DNA of 64,000 nt from Xylogone sp. PMI_703 (GCA_021399445.1 JAJTUQ010000002.1:2852001-2916000), one strand, 5' to 3'; positions 12,673 through 24,825 are shown, numbered from the stretch's first letter. Numbers and translations: made by a program. Notes: a model not told the origin generated them from the letters alone.

Positions 12673-13400
12673 CTAGCGTGTTTTCTTTTCCAAAGTGATT
12701 GGATCCGTCCATTTCACTGTGTTAACCTGCTCTCTGAACACATCCAATAAATCCGCCGCAAATCCGGGAACATCGATCTCCTGTTTCTGGAAGAATCTTG
12801 AATTACGGAAACCCTTCGCAGACAGAGCCGCTTCAGCCATAAGTCGCCTCAGCGGACTCCCCACCGAAGTCATCCTGTATACGAGCTCAATATCACTGGC
12901 TCTAACTTCTTCCGCATGATTAACCTTTTTATTTGACCGAGCCGCATCACTTTTGCCAAGTGCACTGGTGAGAGGCGCCTCCATAGCTTCAACAACTTCA
13001 AACCCGTATTTATCTGCGAATGCGAGAAAATCCATGCATTGGATTACAGGCTTTTTCTTAGAAGGATGGGCTTTGAACCAGTCATCCATGGAGCCTTTGA
13101 GCCAGTACTCCAACAACAGTTCGAAGTGTTCGACTCTGTCATCTGGAAGCTCTATTGATTGGGTTTGGGATTCTGCGAACCCGCCGTTGAAGCAAGAGTT
13201 GAAATATGTCGAGTAGTGACAGAGCAGGCGTTTTGGAAGAGCATAGTGGTGTTTGTTTGGCCCAATGTAGAGCTCAACTTGAGGACCGGATATCAGACTT
13301 CAGTTTTATTAGAAGCTATCCAGAGCAGGTAAGAAAATATGGAGACTTACTCGATTATCTTCACTGAACTCTTTTTTGGTGGGTCTGGCTTAGGTGCCAT
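12673..13400 (-). CDS. BTB/POZ domain protein
   Basis: Exon 1 is 13400-13351 and exon 2 is 13297-12673, with a 53-nt intron (GTAAGT donor, GAAG acceptor), giving 224 residues. After a Lys/Pro-rich start (MAPKPDPPKKS) comes the fungal BTB pattern. A V-E-L-Y-I-G strand is followed by YALPKRLLCHYSTYFNSCF, then GFAES, IELPDD and a helix ending LLLEYW. The C-terminal half is alpha-helical with MTSVGSPLRRLMAEAAL. BTB folds mediate dimerisation or cullin-3 binding, but these short fungal forms have no assigned partner. The gene is convergent with TCTP, with about 460 bp between stops. Identity as BTB is good; function is unknown. Confidence 0.82.
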
Positions 13401-14385
13401 AGTCCCTCTGTTATTGATAAAGATTGATAGAAGATCAGGTCTACATACGGTGAATTTGTGAGATTGCGATTAGTTGAAATATACTGAATATCGATTCGCA
13501 GAAGCGGAAAGATATTAGAGCAAATTTTGCTATGAAGCGCTACTATAGTATGATGAAAGTTAGTTCTGGAATTGTCTTGAAATAGACATTGAGAATTATA
13601 TTATCAGAAAAAACTTCGCGGTAAAAATTCAGGTGTCAATGTCTGTCAAAAACTCCATGCCAAAGAAAATTACAAAGGTATCAATAGCTTTAAATATTAA
13701 GCATATACCTAGGACTAATCTGATGCCTTTTTCAGGATGTGATACTCAATACTAGTTACAGAAAAGGCTTGTGCCAAACATAGTGCCGAAGTATTTGATA
13801 TTCATCTCCAAGATATGTTCAATCCTCAATGCTGACTTCAACACTTGTTGACTCTCTCTAGGATTACCCCAACGATACATCCATGATCTAGAGAATAGAT
13901 TCTATGACCATATGCCTTATACCCAAAACAGCCAAGAAAAGGTTAATTCTTCTATCATTTACCTCCAAAAGAAGGACCTGTACTTAGAAGGTAACCAATG
14001 AGAGGTTGAGGTCAGAGTGCAGCTTTTAATTGACATAATAGTCCTCAAGGAACTTGCATCCAGATAGAACAAAGCTAAAATATCTTACATTATTATTGTC
14101 AGTAAAGAGTGATCGTCTAAACATAGCTAGCAAGAAGAGTGTACCCGGGGAACCACCTAGGATGAATACTGGGAGCTGTCGAGCTGCCCACTGTCAATAA
14201 TATACACGCTGGATCAACAGAAAGCAGAGCATCACGATATTCAACAAGGAATAAATAAGACTCGAAGAATCTCAGGAGTCCTCCTGCCTTATAAGGATAG
14301 CATGACTGGATGATTGATCGGTAGTAGCGGCATATCTTAGAGCAGGGAGCATTAATAAGACTACCATGTTGCCTTTTCCTACAAG
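13401..14385. other. AT-rich intergenic stretch, nothing recognised
   Basis: About 1 kb of AT-rich sequence between the start of the BTB gene and the 3' end of the Aim3-like gene. I see no long frame, RNA gene or repeat. It should hold the BTB promoter and the 3' flank of the neighbouring minus-strand gene. Confidence 0.5.
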
Positions 14386-15594
14386 TTATTGGAAATTCGG
14401 TCTGGTACCGAGGGGCACAGGTGGTGGAGAACTGACACCAGATCCTGCCAGTTCTGCTCGTTTCTTTGGTGGTGGTGGGGGAGGCTTCTTCTTAGAAGCC
14501 AATGCTGCCCCTGGACTCGCAGGTTCAGCAGCAGCAGGCTCCTGAGACCCTACACCACCGTATGAGCTGACTTTATCAGCAATTCCATATTTTGTATTCA
14601 TGTTGTTTGCTGTTTTTAAACCTGAAGCAACCTGTTCTCCATGACGTTCTCTAAAATTATTCGCAGTAGAAGCTGCATCTTTCATGTCGCTAAAGGATAC
14701 AGAAGAAGGGTCCTTTCGAAATGACGAGGCTGTTTTAAGAGCTGATTGCTTTTGTGCGAAAGATGTCCCCTCACTTGATGAGACAGGATTTGGTGTTGTG
14801 GACGCAGATAAACGTGAGAAGCGAGATTGCAGTTCGTTAAGTTGTGCTGTATTTGCTGTATTTGCTGTCGGCTTAGGGCTGGTTGCAGAGTTTCGTGATG
14901 ATAGAGTTGGAGGAGGAGGAGGTGCATTCGATCCCCCTATCTCAAAACCTGGGACTGAGATACCCGCTGCTCCTAGCCTATTTATGGAACCCTGATTAAG
15001 GATTCCTCTATGAGATGGCGGCTCTGTATCCTCCGTATTCGATCTGACGGAGGATACGGAACTAGAATTTTGTCGCGGAGGTAATCGAGGCGGTAGTCCC
15101 GGAGGTTTTGGCTTGTCTACAGGAGTTCGACCGTCTGCGCCATCTCTCCGTACAGGGGGCGGTGGAAGATTTGTGGTTGAAAGTCCAGTAGTATTCGCTC
15201 GATATGGAACTGGAGGACTCGCGCGCCTTCTTTCTTCCTCCTCTTCCGCCAGCCTCCGCGCCTCTTCCTCTGCTTCCCTTTTTGCTTGTATCTGATCTTG
15301 TGATATTGGGGCTCCAATGCCGCGAGTGTCCGGAGTTATTTTATTCGGAAGTGCAGCTCCTCCATGGTAATTCACATTCTTTGGCGGCGGTCCAAACAAT
15401 GCTGGGTCTTTCAGCGTTGAGAGCGGTCTTGAGATATGTTCATGAGGATCTTCAGCCTTTGGATCTTTGCCCTTTCCCACCCATCCCGCTACTTGATTGA
15501 TGCCCTTAAAATCACCTCTCCAACTCTCTTTCGACTTGCCATCCTTGCCCTTGGGGTGCCATCCGTTCTTGAAAGTATCCTTAAACCCCGACAT
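14386..15594 (-). CDS. Proline-rich, disordered protein resembling the Aim3 family
   Basis: Single exon of 402 residues from the ATG at 15594 (MSGFKDTFKNGWHPKGKDG). The open frame extends 20 codons upstream only through a GTG. The N-terminal ~110 residues are the conserved part (KESWRGDFKGINQVAGWVG, then FGPPPKNVNYHGGAALPNK). Next come a short charged helix rich in Glu/Arg (about 115-145), long Pro-rich stretches with PPPPP and LPPRLPPRQ, and a C-terminal KKPPPPPPKKRAELAGSG. Proline-rich proteins of this type in fungi are annotated as altered inheritance of mitochondria protein 3 and are linked to actin patches and SH3 partners in yeast. The name is a family guess from memory; the composition is certain. 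Confidence 0.6.
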   Translation of the reverse strand: MSGFKDTFKNGWHPKGKDGKSKESWRGDFKGINQVAGWVGKGKDPKAEDPHEHISRPLSTLKDPALFGPPPKNVNYHGGAALPNKITPDTRGIGAPISQDQIQAKREAEEEARRLAEEEEERRRASPPVPYRANTTGLSTTNLPPPPVRRDGADGRTPVDKPKPPGLPPRLPPRQNSSSVSSVRSNTEDTEPPSHRGILNQGSINRLGAAGISVPGFEIGGSNAPPPPPTLSSRNSATSPKPTANTANTAQLNELQSRFSRLSASTTPNPVSSSEGTSFAQKQSALKTASSFRKDPSSVSFSDMKDAASTANNFRERHGEQVASGLKTANNMNTKYGIADKVSSYGGVGSQEPAAAEPASPGAALASKKKPPPPPPKKRAELAGSGVSSPPPVPLGTRPNFQ

Positions 15595-15827
15595 ATTGTT
15601 GTTGCTGCGAGTTTGCCGATTTGGTGACGTATGGGGAGACGTGGGGTTTAACACCGCACTGCAGACGAGTTAGCGTCGACATCTTGATAATTTGGTAACA
15701 GTAAACAAGCCTACCCAAAAAGAAGATAGTTATGTAATGTATGCTATCAACTGTCTATTCAATTACTTGGAAGTTCTCTCGAAAAACGAACACTGTTCAT
15801 AACAATAACTGGCAAAAAAAATATTAA

Positions 15828-15914
15828 CGACCCAGGGAAGACTCGAACTCCCAATCTCCAGAGGTAGTCAATAATAACCGAAATCTGGCGCGTTAACCAT
15901 TACGCTACTAGGCC
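15828..15914 (-). tRNA. tRNA-Arg (anticodon TCG) with a 14-nt intron
   Basis: Read on the minus strand, the acceptor GGCCTAG pairs with CTGGGTC (two G-U pairs) and is followed by discriminator G. The D stem is GCGT/ACGC around a loop with GG. The anticodon stem is CCAGA/TCTGG with TT-TCG-G. The T arm is GGGAG/CTTCC with loop TTCGAGT. A 14-nt intron sits at the canonical site one base after the anticodon. Genomic CCA is absent, as expected for a nuclear gene. The gene lies in the space between the divergently transcribed Aim3-like and sideroflexin genes. Confidence 0.95.
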
Positions 15915-16193
15915 TATTGATGCTAGTTGTTGAAGGATGGATCGCTTATCGTACTCTATGAGATCTGAGCTCTACAGTAATCAGGAACTCCGCCGCAGTG
16001 CTTCAGGCCGAATTCGGAACCTTTCAAAGAATTTGTCCAAGATGGGGCCTTCCAGACTAACCTCACATCACGCCCTACCAGCGACATGTTCAATATATTA
16101 TGATATCAAAAAGAATTTACACTTAATAATTGGTTATTTATCTTCACGGTGGGCCTTGGATCAAGTCGGAAATAAGCCAATATCTACCCAACT

Positions 16194-17443
16194 ATGTCGT
16201 CCTCATTACCAGGAACGCGTGAATTACCGCCCTCACAATATGATCTCAGTACATATTGGGGTCGCGTCAGACACGCGGCCGATATTTCAGATCCTAGGTG
16301 AGGGGAAGTTTGAACTTTTTGATTTCTCTAGTAAAGGTGCATGGCCCTCAAGTCGATGCATTTGTTGTTTGGAGAAGGAAGACTGGTAGAGGATGACGCT
16401 AACTTGGCTGGAACAGGACTCTATTAGTAAATAAACAAGGTCTAGAGCATGCAAAAGAGTTGATTTCGGCATACAAGCAAGGGAAGGTTCAGAATATAAG
16501 TCCAGAATTATGGAAAGCCAAAAAAATCGTAGATTCAACTTTACATCCAGGTATGTGACAGATACGCTTTGCAATTGTACTGGATTAATGGGTATTTTAG
16601 ATACGGGCGAGCCTGTGATTCTGCCTTTTCGAATGTCCTGTTTCGTTCTGTCGAACCTCGTGGTTACAGCTGGCATGCTAACCCCTGGTCTTGGTGTGAG
16701 TTATATACCACTGGGTCTGATATATTGGCCCAACTGACACGGTTACCTGACAGGCTACTGGTACTGCCCTCTGGCAAATTGCTAATCAGTCTTTGAATGT
16801 GGCCATTAATAATGCGAATGCGAATAAGTCGACTCCTCTGTCAACGTCAAAAATCGCACAGTCATATTTTCTTGCCGTAGGCGCTTCTTGTTCAGTTGCA
16901 CTCGGTTTGAATGCCCTTGTTCCGCGTTTAAAGCGAGTAACGCCAGCTACGAAGCTCATCCTCTCTCGCCTTGTGCCATTTGCTGCGGTTGCAAGTGCCG
17001 GCGCCTTAAATGTGTTCTTAATGCGCGGAGAAGAGATAAGAAAGGGTATTGATGTATACCCGGTTCTCTCTGCTGCTGATAAAGAGAAATTAGCTGCAGA
17101 AGGCAAGTCGGAGTCTTCTGTTCCGTCACTTGGCAAAAGCAAAAAGGCTGCTACTTTGGCTGTTTCTGAGACAGCTTTGAGCAGAGTCCTGAATAGCTCT
17201 CCCATCATGGTTATACCACCGTTGATTTTGGTCAGACTTCAGAAAACAGAGTGGCTACAGAGAAACCCAAGATTGACTATGCCGGTTAATCTTGGTTTGA
17301 TCCTGGGAACCAGTCTCTTCGCCTTGCCCTTGGCCCTTGGTGCCTTCCCACAGCGTCAAAGTATTGACGCATCGTCTCTAGAGCCGGAGTTCTGGGGCCG
17401 CGGGGGTGAGAATGGAAAGGTTGTTTTTAATCGTGGAATATAA
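16194..17443 (+). CDS. FSF1: Sideroflexin, mitochondrial inner-membrane carrier (Fsf1)
   Basis: Four exons, 16194-16297, 16417-16550, 16601-16695 and 16754-17443, give 340 residues, the normal size. The start MSSSLPGTRELPPSQYDLST leads into TYWGRVRHAADISDPR, then the helix GLEHAKELISAYKQG and the family hallmark HPDTGEPV at about 78-85. The body (TGTALWQIANQSLNVAINNAN onward) holds the hydrophobic segments. Sideroflexins move small amino acids such as serine across the inner mitochondrial membrane; yeast Fsf1 is the fungal member. The donor of intron 3 is taken as GTGAGT at 16696, since the alternative two bases earlier introduces a stop. The start ATG lies about 280 bp from the tRNA. Confidence 0.94.
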
Positions 17444-19070
17444 CTTTTCAAGTCCAATCCCGATAAACTACTGTATATAGATAACAAGATAATAGAGGTA
17501 AACTATGCTTCCAAAGAAGGCAGTCTATGTTGAAGTGCTCAAATTCATTCTCGGAGGAAAATTCATTGCTACAGAGCCACCCAGGGGATTATTTCGTGCA
17601 TTTACATCTAGCAATGAGAAGAGCAACGAAAACTGATCTTGTACCTGGTTTTGGTCGCATCTGCACTATCAAATCTTACATTGCCCGCCACAAGTGATAT
17701 CGGAATCACAGCTACCATCACTGAGATAATTAAGGTACTTATCCTATTCGTTCTACAGGTAGATGAGAGACGTTATATACTCTAATGACTTGAGCTGCCT
17801 CCTACGGCCATGCAGCTAGTATGGGATGGCATAATACGTAAAGTACACCAATACTTAGTAGTCTTATATATCGCCACCCGGGCCCAATAAAGTTGGGTTG
17901 TCCAGTCTGCTATTCGTATTATTAAGTAAGCCAGTGGGATATTGTGGCAAAGATTTGCCGCAGGTAACATAGCGCAATTTTGTGATCATAGGGAAGATCT
18001 ATATGACGATTGTAAATCCCCTAAATACCTGCTCTTCGTGCTAATATATGTTGAACTTTGATGTTAAGTTTGAGGAGTTGTGCTGTAAGAATGGGATTTG
18101 GTCGCACCGGCTGAGCCTTTCGGCTGTACTTGCAAGCACCTTACGGTAGACCTACTCTGTAGTCAGGGCTCGGCGAGTTGTTTAGGTAAACTGCAGCACT
18201 ACTGGAAGGATAGGAGGGCATCATTGCGGGTCGGAGGATCAGATCTAGGGCTGCTATTTGGAGGTATACGTTGCAGGGCAAGGAATAAGGCTTTATCACT
18301 GCTCATTTATTTGTTGTACTTTGTGGATTCTGCTTCTGGCCAGAAGTGACACCACTCCTGAGTGAGTGAATAAAATTTATGAAGAGGGGAAAGGGATCTT
18401 GCCGTTGCCCAGAGAGATTTACTGCAACTGGTGCCCACCATTTGCTAAAAGCCCGCCACATCACAAACGCCTTGCTCTGATAAAGTGGTTGCAAGGCTGC
18501 CCCTCGAGTCTGCTCTGTTCTTGAGTGAGCACCATACGATCAAGAAAGACAGGCAAGGCGCTAGAACGTTGGTTTGACACGCATTATCTTCCTTAGCCAC
18601 ATAGCCCTCGTGGTGTGCTGCACTGCACCGTAAGAGCGGAGTTCGCGCTCGCCAAACACAAACTCGCTTGCGGCGAGCCCAGAGAAGACCGTCAGGACCT
18701 TGAGGAAATCAACCTCAGGGAATGACCCGCCTCGAATGATTGTCATAGGATAACTCTACGATTTCCTATCGATGACATCCTTTTTCCTGGGTTCGATTAA
18801 GACGTATTCATCTACTCGTCTAACAACCTTTTGTCACGAAATGTTTTGGGTCTAGCCTTGTGCTTAGACGTCTACGCATTCGCCCTCGCGCCCGTCTCGG
18901 AGAGAACGACCGACGTTCAACTTCTACAGTATCGTGTTTTATCTCGCTGCTAGCACTCGGGCTGATCGAGAGTCGTGGATATTCAATGTCCAAAGCCGAA
19001 CTGTATCCATTCACTCCCTCAACTCAAGATTTCAGACTCTTGTCTGGGCCTACCATACGATAATTGTGCG
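17444..19070. other. Intergenic, promoter side of the LAMMER kinase
   Basis: No convincing reading frame. The frame upstream of 19071 is open to 18975 only through a GTG. 18780-19070 is pyrimidine-rich on the plus strand, as in many fungal 5' leaders. Confidence 0.5.
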
Positions 19071-21376
19071 ATGTCGACACCGTCTACTCTACCACCACAT
19101 CATCCCAATTACGGATACCCTCATCATCAGAACTATCAATCAAATCCCAGTTATCGAGCGAACAATAGCGTCTTGAACGGCGTCAGCCGGTTGGGAGGAT
19201 CCTACAGCCTTTCGATCCCCTCCAGTGGTGGATCGTTACCCGGCAATACCATTGATTCTCCATACCAGAATCAGATCACACCGAGTCATATGAAGTCCGA
19301 ATTAGCTATGGGGACTATGCCGGCTGCATCGGATTCAAAGCAGCCTGCGAGAAAAAGGCTGAGGTCAAGAGAACCTAGAGAACCCGACTGGCATAAATTT
19401 TACAAAAATGGGCTTCCAAAAGAGGTCATTGTCATCGATGACACTCCAACTCCGGAACCGTCAATTTCGGCCATGTCGAATGGTCAATCAAGTCATACAG
19501 CTATGACAAATAACAACCGGCATACGACAAAGAAGAGAAAAAGAGATGATATGTATGATCCGGTCTACCAAATTGATCCATCAAACTCGGAAGATCAGAG
19601 TCCACATTATAAGGATTACTCTTCTGGATCCACAGTGTCCACAGATCGAACTACATCTGCCATACATACCACCGCAGCAACCTCGCTAGGTTCTCTGTCT
19701 TCAAATGGACAAAACGGATACGAAGTTTTAGAGGACACGCTGCCGGGTCAGAAGAGAAAAAGAACAGCTACGCGGCTACAGCTTGCCAATGAGGCAAAAC
19801 GAAAAGAGCTTGAAGTTAATGGCGATGCCTATTCTAACTATAAGCCTCCACCTAAACCGCCTATTAAAGCGGCCGAGGTCCAAGTAAAAGTTGTGCAAGA
19901 TGTGAGTTATTGGGCCATCTCGGTTATCGGCATATGCTGACAAAATATAGAATTCGTATACAAAGAACAGCAAGATTGATGACGAGGATGGACATTATCT
20001 TGTTGTACCAGACACTGACCTCACAGATAGATGTAAGAAATGTTGTGCCGCTTCAAAAATATCCGATAACTAACAGATCTGTAGACATGGTCGTCAAGCT
20101 GCTTGGACAAGGAACTTTCGGCAAAGTTGTTCAAGCGAAAGATAAGAAGAGGGGGAAGATGGTGGCTATCAAAATTATCCGCTCTGTCCAGAAATACCGT
20201 GATGCGTCGCGGATAGAACTCCGAGTGCTTTCGACATTGAAAGCTAATGATCAGGAAAATCGAAACAGGTGTATACATCTCCGGGATTGTTTCGACTACA
20301 GAGGACATATATGCATAGTCATGGATCTTCTTGGTCAAAGTGTCTTTGACTTCTTAAAGAGCAACTCATTTGTGCCCTTCCCGAATAGTCAGATTCAGAG
20401 CTTTGCTCGACAGCTCTTCACTAGTGTTGCTTGTGAGTTGACTTTGCAAATATCCGGCCTATACTCTGCTGACTTGTGGTTCAGTCTTGCATGATCTCAA
20501 CCTAATCCATACGGACTTAAAGCCGGAAAACATACTTCTCTGCGACAGTAGCTACCAGGCGTTTACATACGGTCGCAGAATTCCTTCGTCATCTACTACT
20601 GTCAATCGACAAGCTGCTCAACGAAGGGTACTGTTAGATACAGAAATTCGGCTTATTGATTTTGGATCAGCTACTTTCCAGGACGAATATCATTCTTCGG
20701 TTGTATCGACACGTCATTACCGGGCGCCTGAGATTATACTTGGGCTTGGATGGTCGTTTCCATGTGACATCTGGAGCATTGGCTGTATCTTGGTCGAATT
20801 CTTCACTGGGGATGCATTGTTTCAGACTCATGATAACTTAGAGCACCTTGCCATGATGGAAAATGTTTGCGGCGGAAGATTGGATACTCACCTTATCCAA
20901 CAAGTAAATAAAATGGCGTCAAGGAATGGTGGTAATTCGGCCGCTAAGTTAGTACTCTAGCGTCTTTTCACTGAAACCGGTCACTAATGTATTTCAGGTT
21001 CTTCAAACGGCTGAAGCTGGACTACCCCACGCCCGATACCACAAGGGCGTCGAGGAGATTTGTGAAAGCTATGAAACGATTGGATGTGCGTATAAAATTC
21101 CAATGCTATCATTGGTGAGATTCTAATTGTATGTAGGAGATTATTCCCGACAACACCAAGTTTTGCAGACTCTTTTTAGATCTTCTCAAGAAGATCTTTG
21201 TCTACGATCCTGCTGATCGTATTACCGCAAAACAAGCTCTGCAGCACCCATGGTTTAAAGAAGTTGCACAGCCAGATGATGGAACTGAAGCCGCTAAAAT
21301 TCGGCTACAGAGGCAAATGCAGGCAGAGGAGAATGGAGCTGCAGGATCATCTTCAAGATATAGTAGGTACCGTTGA
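19071..21376 (+). CDS. KNS1: LAMMER-family dual-specificity protein kinase (Kns1/Lkh1, CLK type)
   Basis: Six exons: 19071-19901, 19951-20032, 20085-20432, 20485-20947, 20998-21085 and 21137-21376, giving 683 residues. About 300 disordered residues rich in Ser, with basic KKRKR patches, precede the kinase domain. The glycine loop is LGQGTFGKV at 312-319 and the VAIK lysine is 334. The catalytic loop is HTDLKPEN at 429-436 (the Thr variant typical of CLK/LAMMER), the magnesium loop is DFGSA at 479-483, and the signature EHLAMMEN is at 540-547. These kinases phosphorylate Ser/Arg-type splicing factors and, in yeast, repress Pol III through Maf1. The basic clusters suggest nuclear entry. The stop lies 361 bp before the tRNase Z start on the same strand. 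Confidence 0.95.
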
Positions 21377-21737
21377 TTTTGAGGCATGACAATGGAAAAT
21401 ATGATGGCGTATGGGGCATGGAGCACGGTAATTTTACATCGGCATCACAAGTACGGGATTATGGGTGGTGATAATGAGTTTTGTTTCTTGTGAAATGTGT
21501 GATATCAATTGCTTAATAGGACTGATTCCTGCCAAGCAAATAGAGATACCTTATGATTCATCTCCTAAATCTAGCATCAATTTCTTTCGCCGAGTGACTC
21601 TTGATACCGAAGATACAGCCTCGCCAATCACACCTCAGACATAGACAAGGCTGAGTGATGAGTCAGCATATTTTTATAACTTTTTTGCTTTCTAGATCTC
21701 AAAATCATCCACCTCCAAATTATGGAAAGCAATTTCC

Positions 21738-24551
21738 ATGCATGAGATAGTACCGGTAGTAAAGAAGACATTCATTTCGCGGCTTAAAGCCCGCAAACCA
21801 CCAAACCTCACGAACTTACCAAAACTCCCTGGGTTGCACGCTCTTTCTCCTCGTTCAAAACCTTCTCTTTCTCGAAGCCTTCCGCCAAGCAACAGAGTCC
21901 CTCTACATCGTGTGTTGCCCGGACCACGTCTGCGACAATCTAACGAGAATTTCAGATATCTGATCATTTTTGAAGAGAGCAGACCCGATAATATTAGTAG
22001 TGTAAGGCAACAAAGGAAAGGACGAGCGGTTAACCGCAGCCATTTAAGAATGAAAAACTGGGTCCAGATCTTAACAACACCGACTGCTGATACGCCCAGT
22101 ACCGCATTGATACTCCATTTTGACAAAAAGAGATATCTGTTCGGCAATGTTGGCGAAGGCACACAACGCGCATGTGTGCAGAGGAAGACACCGTTGGGGA
22201 AGCTTGAGGATATATTCCTTACAGGGCCAATTACTTGGAAAAATGCAGGGGGGCTGATCGGTATGATGTTAACGGTAGCAGATGCTGCTGCCGGTGCAAG
22301 GGAAGCAAAAGCAGAGACGAGAAAGAAAAAGGAGAAGAATGGTGGCAAGCCTGAACCAGAGGAAGAAGAACGAGGACTTAATGTCCATGGAGGAAAGAAC
22401 CTCACTCATTTATTGGCCACCGCAAGAAGATTTGTCTTCAGGAAAGGAATGCCTGTGCGATCAAATGAGTTCAGGGTAGAAAGAGACAAGGCAGAGCGTC
22501 AAAAAGGCTGGGAGCCGACATGGAGTGACGAAAATATTAAGGTGTGGGCTATGGTTACTGAATCGACAGAACCTGGTAGGAGCTCAAGAAAGAGAAGCCA
22601 TGAGGAGTTCTCTGCTGATATCACTGCGCCTTCAGGAAGTGCGCAAAAGTTACGGCAAGAACAAGAGGACCTGGATGACCAGTTGCGAAGGTCTGTCCTA
22701 GGTTCTATGTTCAATTCAGACTGGCGTTTGGACTCTTTAGTTACAAAGAAACTTGCAGATGTACAAATGCCTGCAGCTATCTTCATTCGAAATGCTGAGG
22801 GGAGAATAGAGAAGTACACAGGTCCAGTCCCTGGAGGAGACGAGCCTATTCCTGATATCAGTGTTTTAATCCGAAATCCTTGGCCTGGAGCTCTAATTGA
22901 ATCATTGCCTCCAACAACTCCCTCCACTGCGTCCGTCTCCTATATTGTCAAAAATCACCCACAACGTGGAAAGTTCGATGCTCAAGCAGCAATGAGCCTG
23001 GGAGTCAAGAAGGGTCCAAATTTTAGGTTATTGACTATGGGCCAAAGCGTTACAACAGATGATGGTAGAGTGATCACACCTGATATGGTCATGTCACCGA
23101 CCACGGAAGGTACTGGATTTGCCGTGGTCGAATTGACTGATGCTTCACATATTGATGCTCTGGTTAGCAGAGAAGAATGGTCATCCCCAGAAGTCATGAG
23201 TGGTGTCCGCGCAATAGTGTGGATTTTAGGCCCTGATCTTATTATTGACGCACGACTTCAAAAGTTTATGGAAGAACACAAGAAGTTAAAACACATCATT
23301 TCATCTCCCGATTACTGTCCAAATAATATTGCTTTAGATTCCGCCGCTTCTGCCGCGATCAGACTACATCTTCTTGATTCTGAACGCTTTCCGATTCCAG
23401 TCCATGACAACGCAGCTAAAATTCAGCCGAAGCACGAGGACCTACCACTTAATTATGAGCTAGCAAGAGCTGGGAAATTGATCCTACTAGAGCCACACTT
23501 TGGAATACAGGATAACTTAGTTATACCTTACTTGGATACTGCAAAAGTCGTCAGCGAAACGTCTCCAGAAGTTCTTTCTTTAGCTAAGGAGGCTAAAAAA
23601 GAGACCTCGAGTCCCGAATATCTGGCAAGGCTAGATGCCTCTCAAGAGGATATTCCAAGTCAAGACGCCGAAGTGATTACTCTAGGGACTGGTTCAGCAT
23701 TGCCTTCAAAGTATCGAAATGTCTCTGCGACTTTAGTTCGAGTTCCAGGCTACGGTAGCTACCTCCTCGATTGCGGAGAGAATACACTTGGTCAATTGAG
23801 GAGAGTGTTTGGTGATTCATTACCAGAAGTACTGCGCGACCTCAAGGCAATTTGGATTAGCCATCTCCATGCTGATCATCACCTTGGCACTGCATCCGTG
23901 ATCAAGGCTTGGGATCGTGAAACTAGGAACTCAGACCCAGCAGTGCCCAGTAGCAAACTGTTGGTTGCATCTGAAATGGGCATGCTAAACTGGCTAAGGG
24001 AATATTCTGAAGTAGAGCATTATGGTTATGACCGCTTATCCCCACTACCGATCAGCAGCCAGCGAGGTATACATCGTGAGGAACTCAGCGACTCAATGAT
24101 AGAATCATTTGGCATCAAAGCTATATATGGATGTGGTGTGGAACACTGCCACGGGGCTTTAGCAGGCGTCCTTGAATTTCCAAATGGGTTCAAAGTGGCA
24201 TACTCAGGTGATTGCCGGCCATCAAAAACATTTGCAAGAATGGGGCTCGGGGCAACCCTCATGATCCATGAAGCGACCTTTGATGATGAGTTATCTGGTG
24301 ACGCTATAGCAAAGAAACATTCTACGACTTCCGAAGCTTTGGATGTTGGTAAACAAATGGAAGCAAGAAGAATCTTGCTCACTCATTTCTCTCAGAGATA
24401 TCAAAAGATCCCTGTCATGGAAAAGGATGGCGATAAAGATCAAGCAGCAATTGTCGCCTTTGACTATATGCGGGTTAAAGTCAAGGATATGGCTAAACTC
24501 GAATCGTTCCGACCAGCACTTTTAAAGCTATATGAAGAGAAAGAGGATTGA
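21738..24551 (+). CDS. TRZ1: Long-form tRNase Z (tRNA 3' endonuclease)
   Basis: Single exon of 937 residues. The C-terminal metallo-beta-lactamase half carries the metal-binding motif SHLHADHH at about 708-715, with a following YSGDCRPS motif and the HEATF segment. The N-terminal half is the degenerate substrate-binding domain (KNWVQILTTPTAD, FGNVGEGTQR). The enzyme cuts pre-tRNA just after the discriminator base so that CCA can be added. The first 60 residues are Arg/Lys/Ser-rich and almost free of acidic residues, which looks like a mitochondrial presequence. An internal Met at residue 105, just before KNWVQIL, could give a nuclear form. Dual localisation is known for the family; the two-start idea is inference. 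Confidence 0.95.
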   Translation: MHEIVPVVKKTFISRLKARKPPNLTNLPKLPGLHALSPRSKPSLSRSLPPSNRVPLHRVLPGPRLRQSNENFRYLIIFEESRPDNISSVRQQRKGRAVNRSHLRMKNWVQILTTPTADTPSTALILHFDKKRYLFGNVGEGTQRACVQRKTPLGKLEDIFLTGPITWKNAGGLIGMMLTVADAAAGAREAKAETRKKKEKNGGKPEPEEEERGLNVHGGKNLTHLLATARRFVFRKGMPVRSNEFRVERDKAERQKGWEPTWSDENIKVWAMVTESTEPGRSSRKRSHEEFSADITAPSGSAQKLRQEQEDLDDQLRRSVLGSMFNSDWRLDSLVTKKLADVQMPAAIFIRNAEGRIEKYTGPVPGGDEPIPDISVLIRNPWPGALIESLPPTTPSTASVSYIVKNHPQRGKFDAQAAMSLGVKKGPNFRLLTMGQSVTTDDGRVITPDMVMSPTTEGTGFAVVELTDASHIDALVSREEWSSPEVMSGVRAIVWILGPDLIIDARLQKFMEEHKKLKHIISSPDYCPNNIALDSAASAAIRLHLLDSERFPIPVHDNAAKIQPKHEDLPLNYELARAGKLILLEPHFGIQDNLVIPYLDTAKVVSETSPEVLSLAKEAKKETSSPEYLARLDASQEDIPSQDAEVITLGTGSALPSKYRNVSATLVRVPGYGSYLLDCGENTLGQLRRVFGDSLPEVLRDLKAIWISHLHADHHLGTASVIKAWDRETRNSDPAVPSSKLLVASEMGMLNWLREYSEVEHYGYDRLSPLPISSQRGIHREELSDSMIESFGIKAIYGCGVEHCHGALAGVLEFPNGFKVAYSGDCRPSKTFARMGLGATLMIHEATFDDELSGDAIAKKHSTTSEALDVGKQMEARRILLTHFSQRYQKIPVMEKDGDKDQAAIVAFDYMRVKVKDMAKLESFRPALLKLYEEKED

Positions 24552-24825
24552 TATCAGTATATCATTCATATCTCCCTTACAGTCTTAACTCGCCTTTGGC
24601 AATTTTACATTGTCGGGTGGCTATTATGAGCAGTATGATAACTCCTGTATACTTTATCAAGGCATGTATTAACAGTGCTGTACAATAATCACCGTCTGCG
24701 ATCTATATAGATTATTGCTCATGTTAGCTAACTAACATGTGAGCTAAGAATAGATTCAAATTCATCTCCAATAAGCATAATAATTCTTGTTCTTGCGTCC
24801 CATATCCCTTCCCGGCCAAAACAAC

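Noticed and set aside
21692..22405. 237-residue frame on the minus strand
   Set aside because: It is antisense to the N-terminal half of tRNase Z, whose frame has clear family motifs; no independent support.
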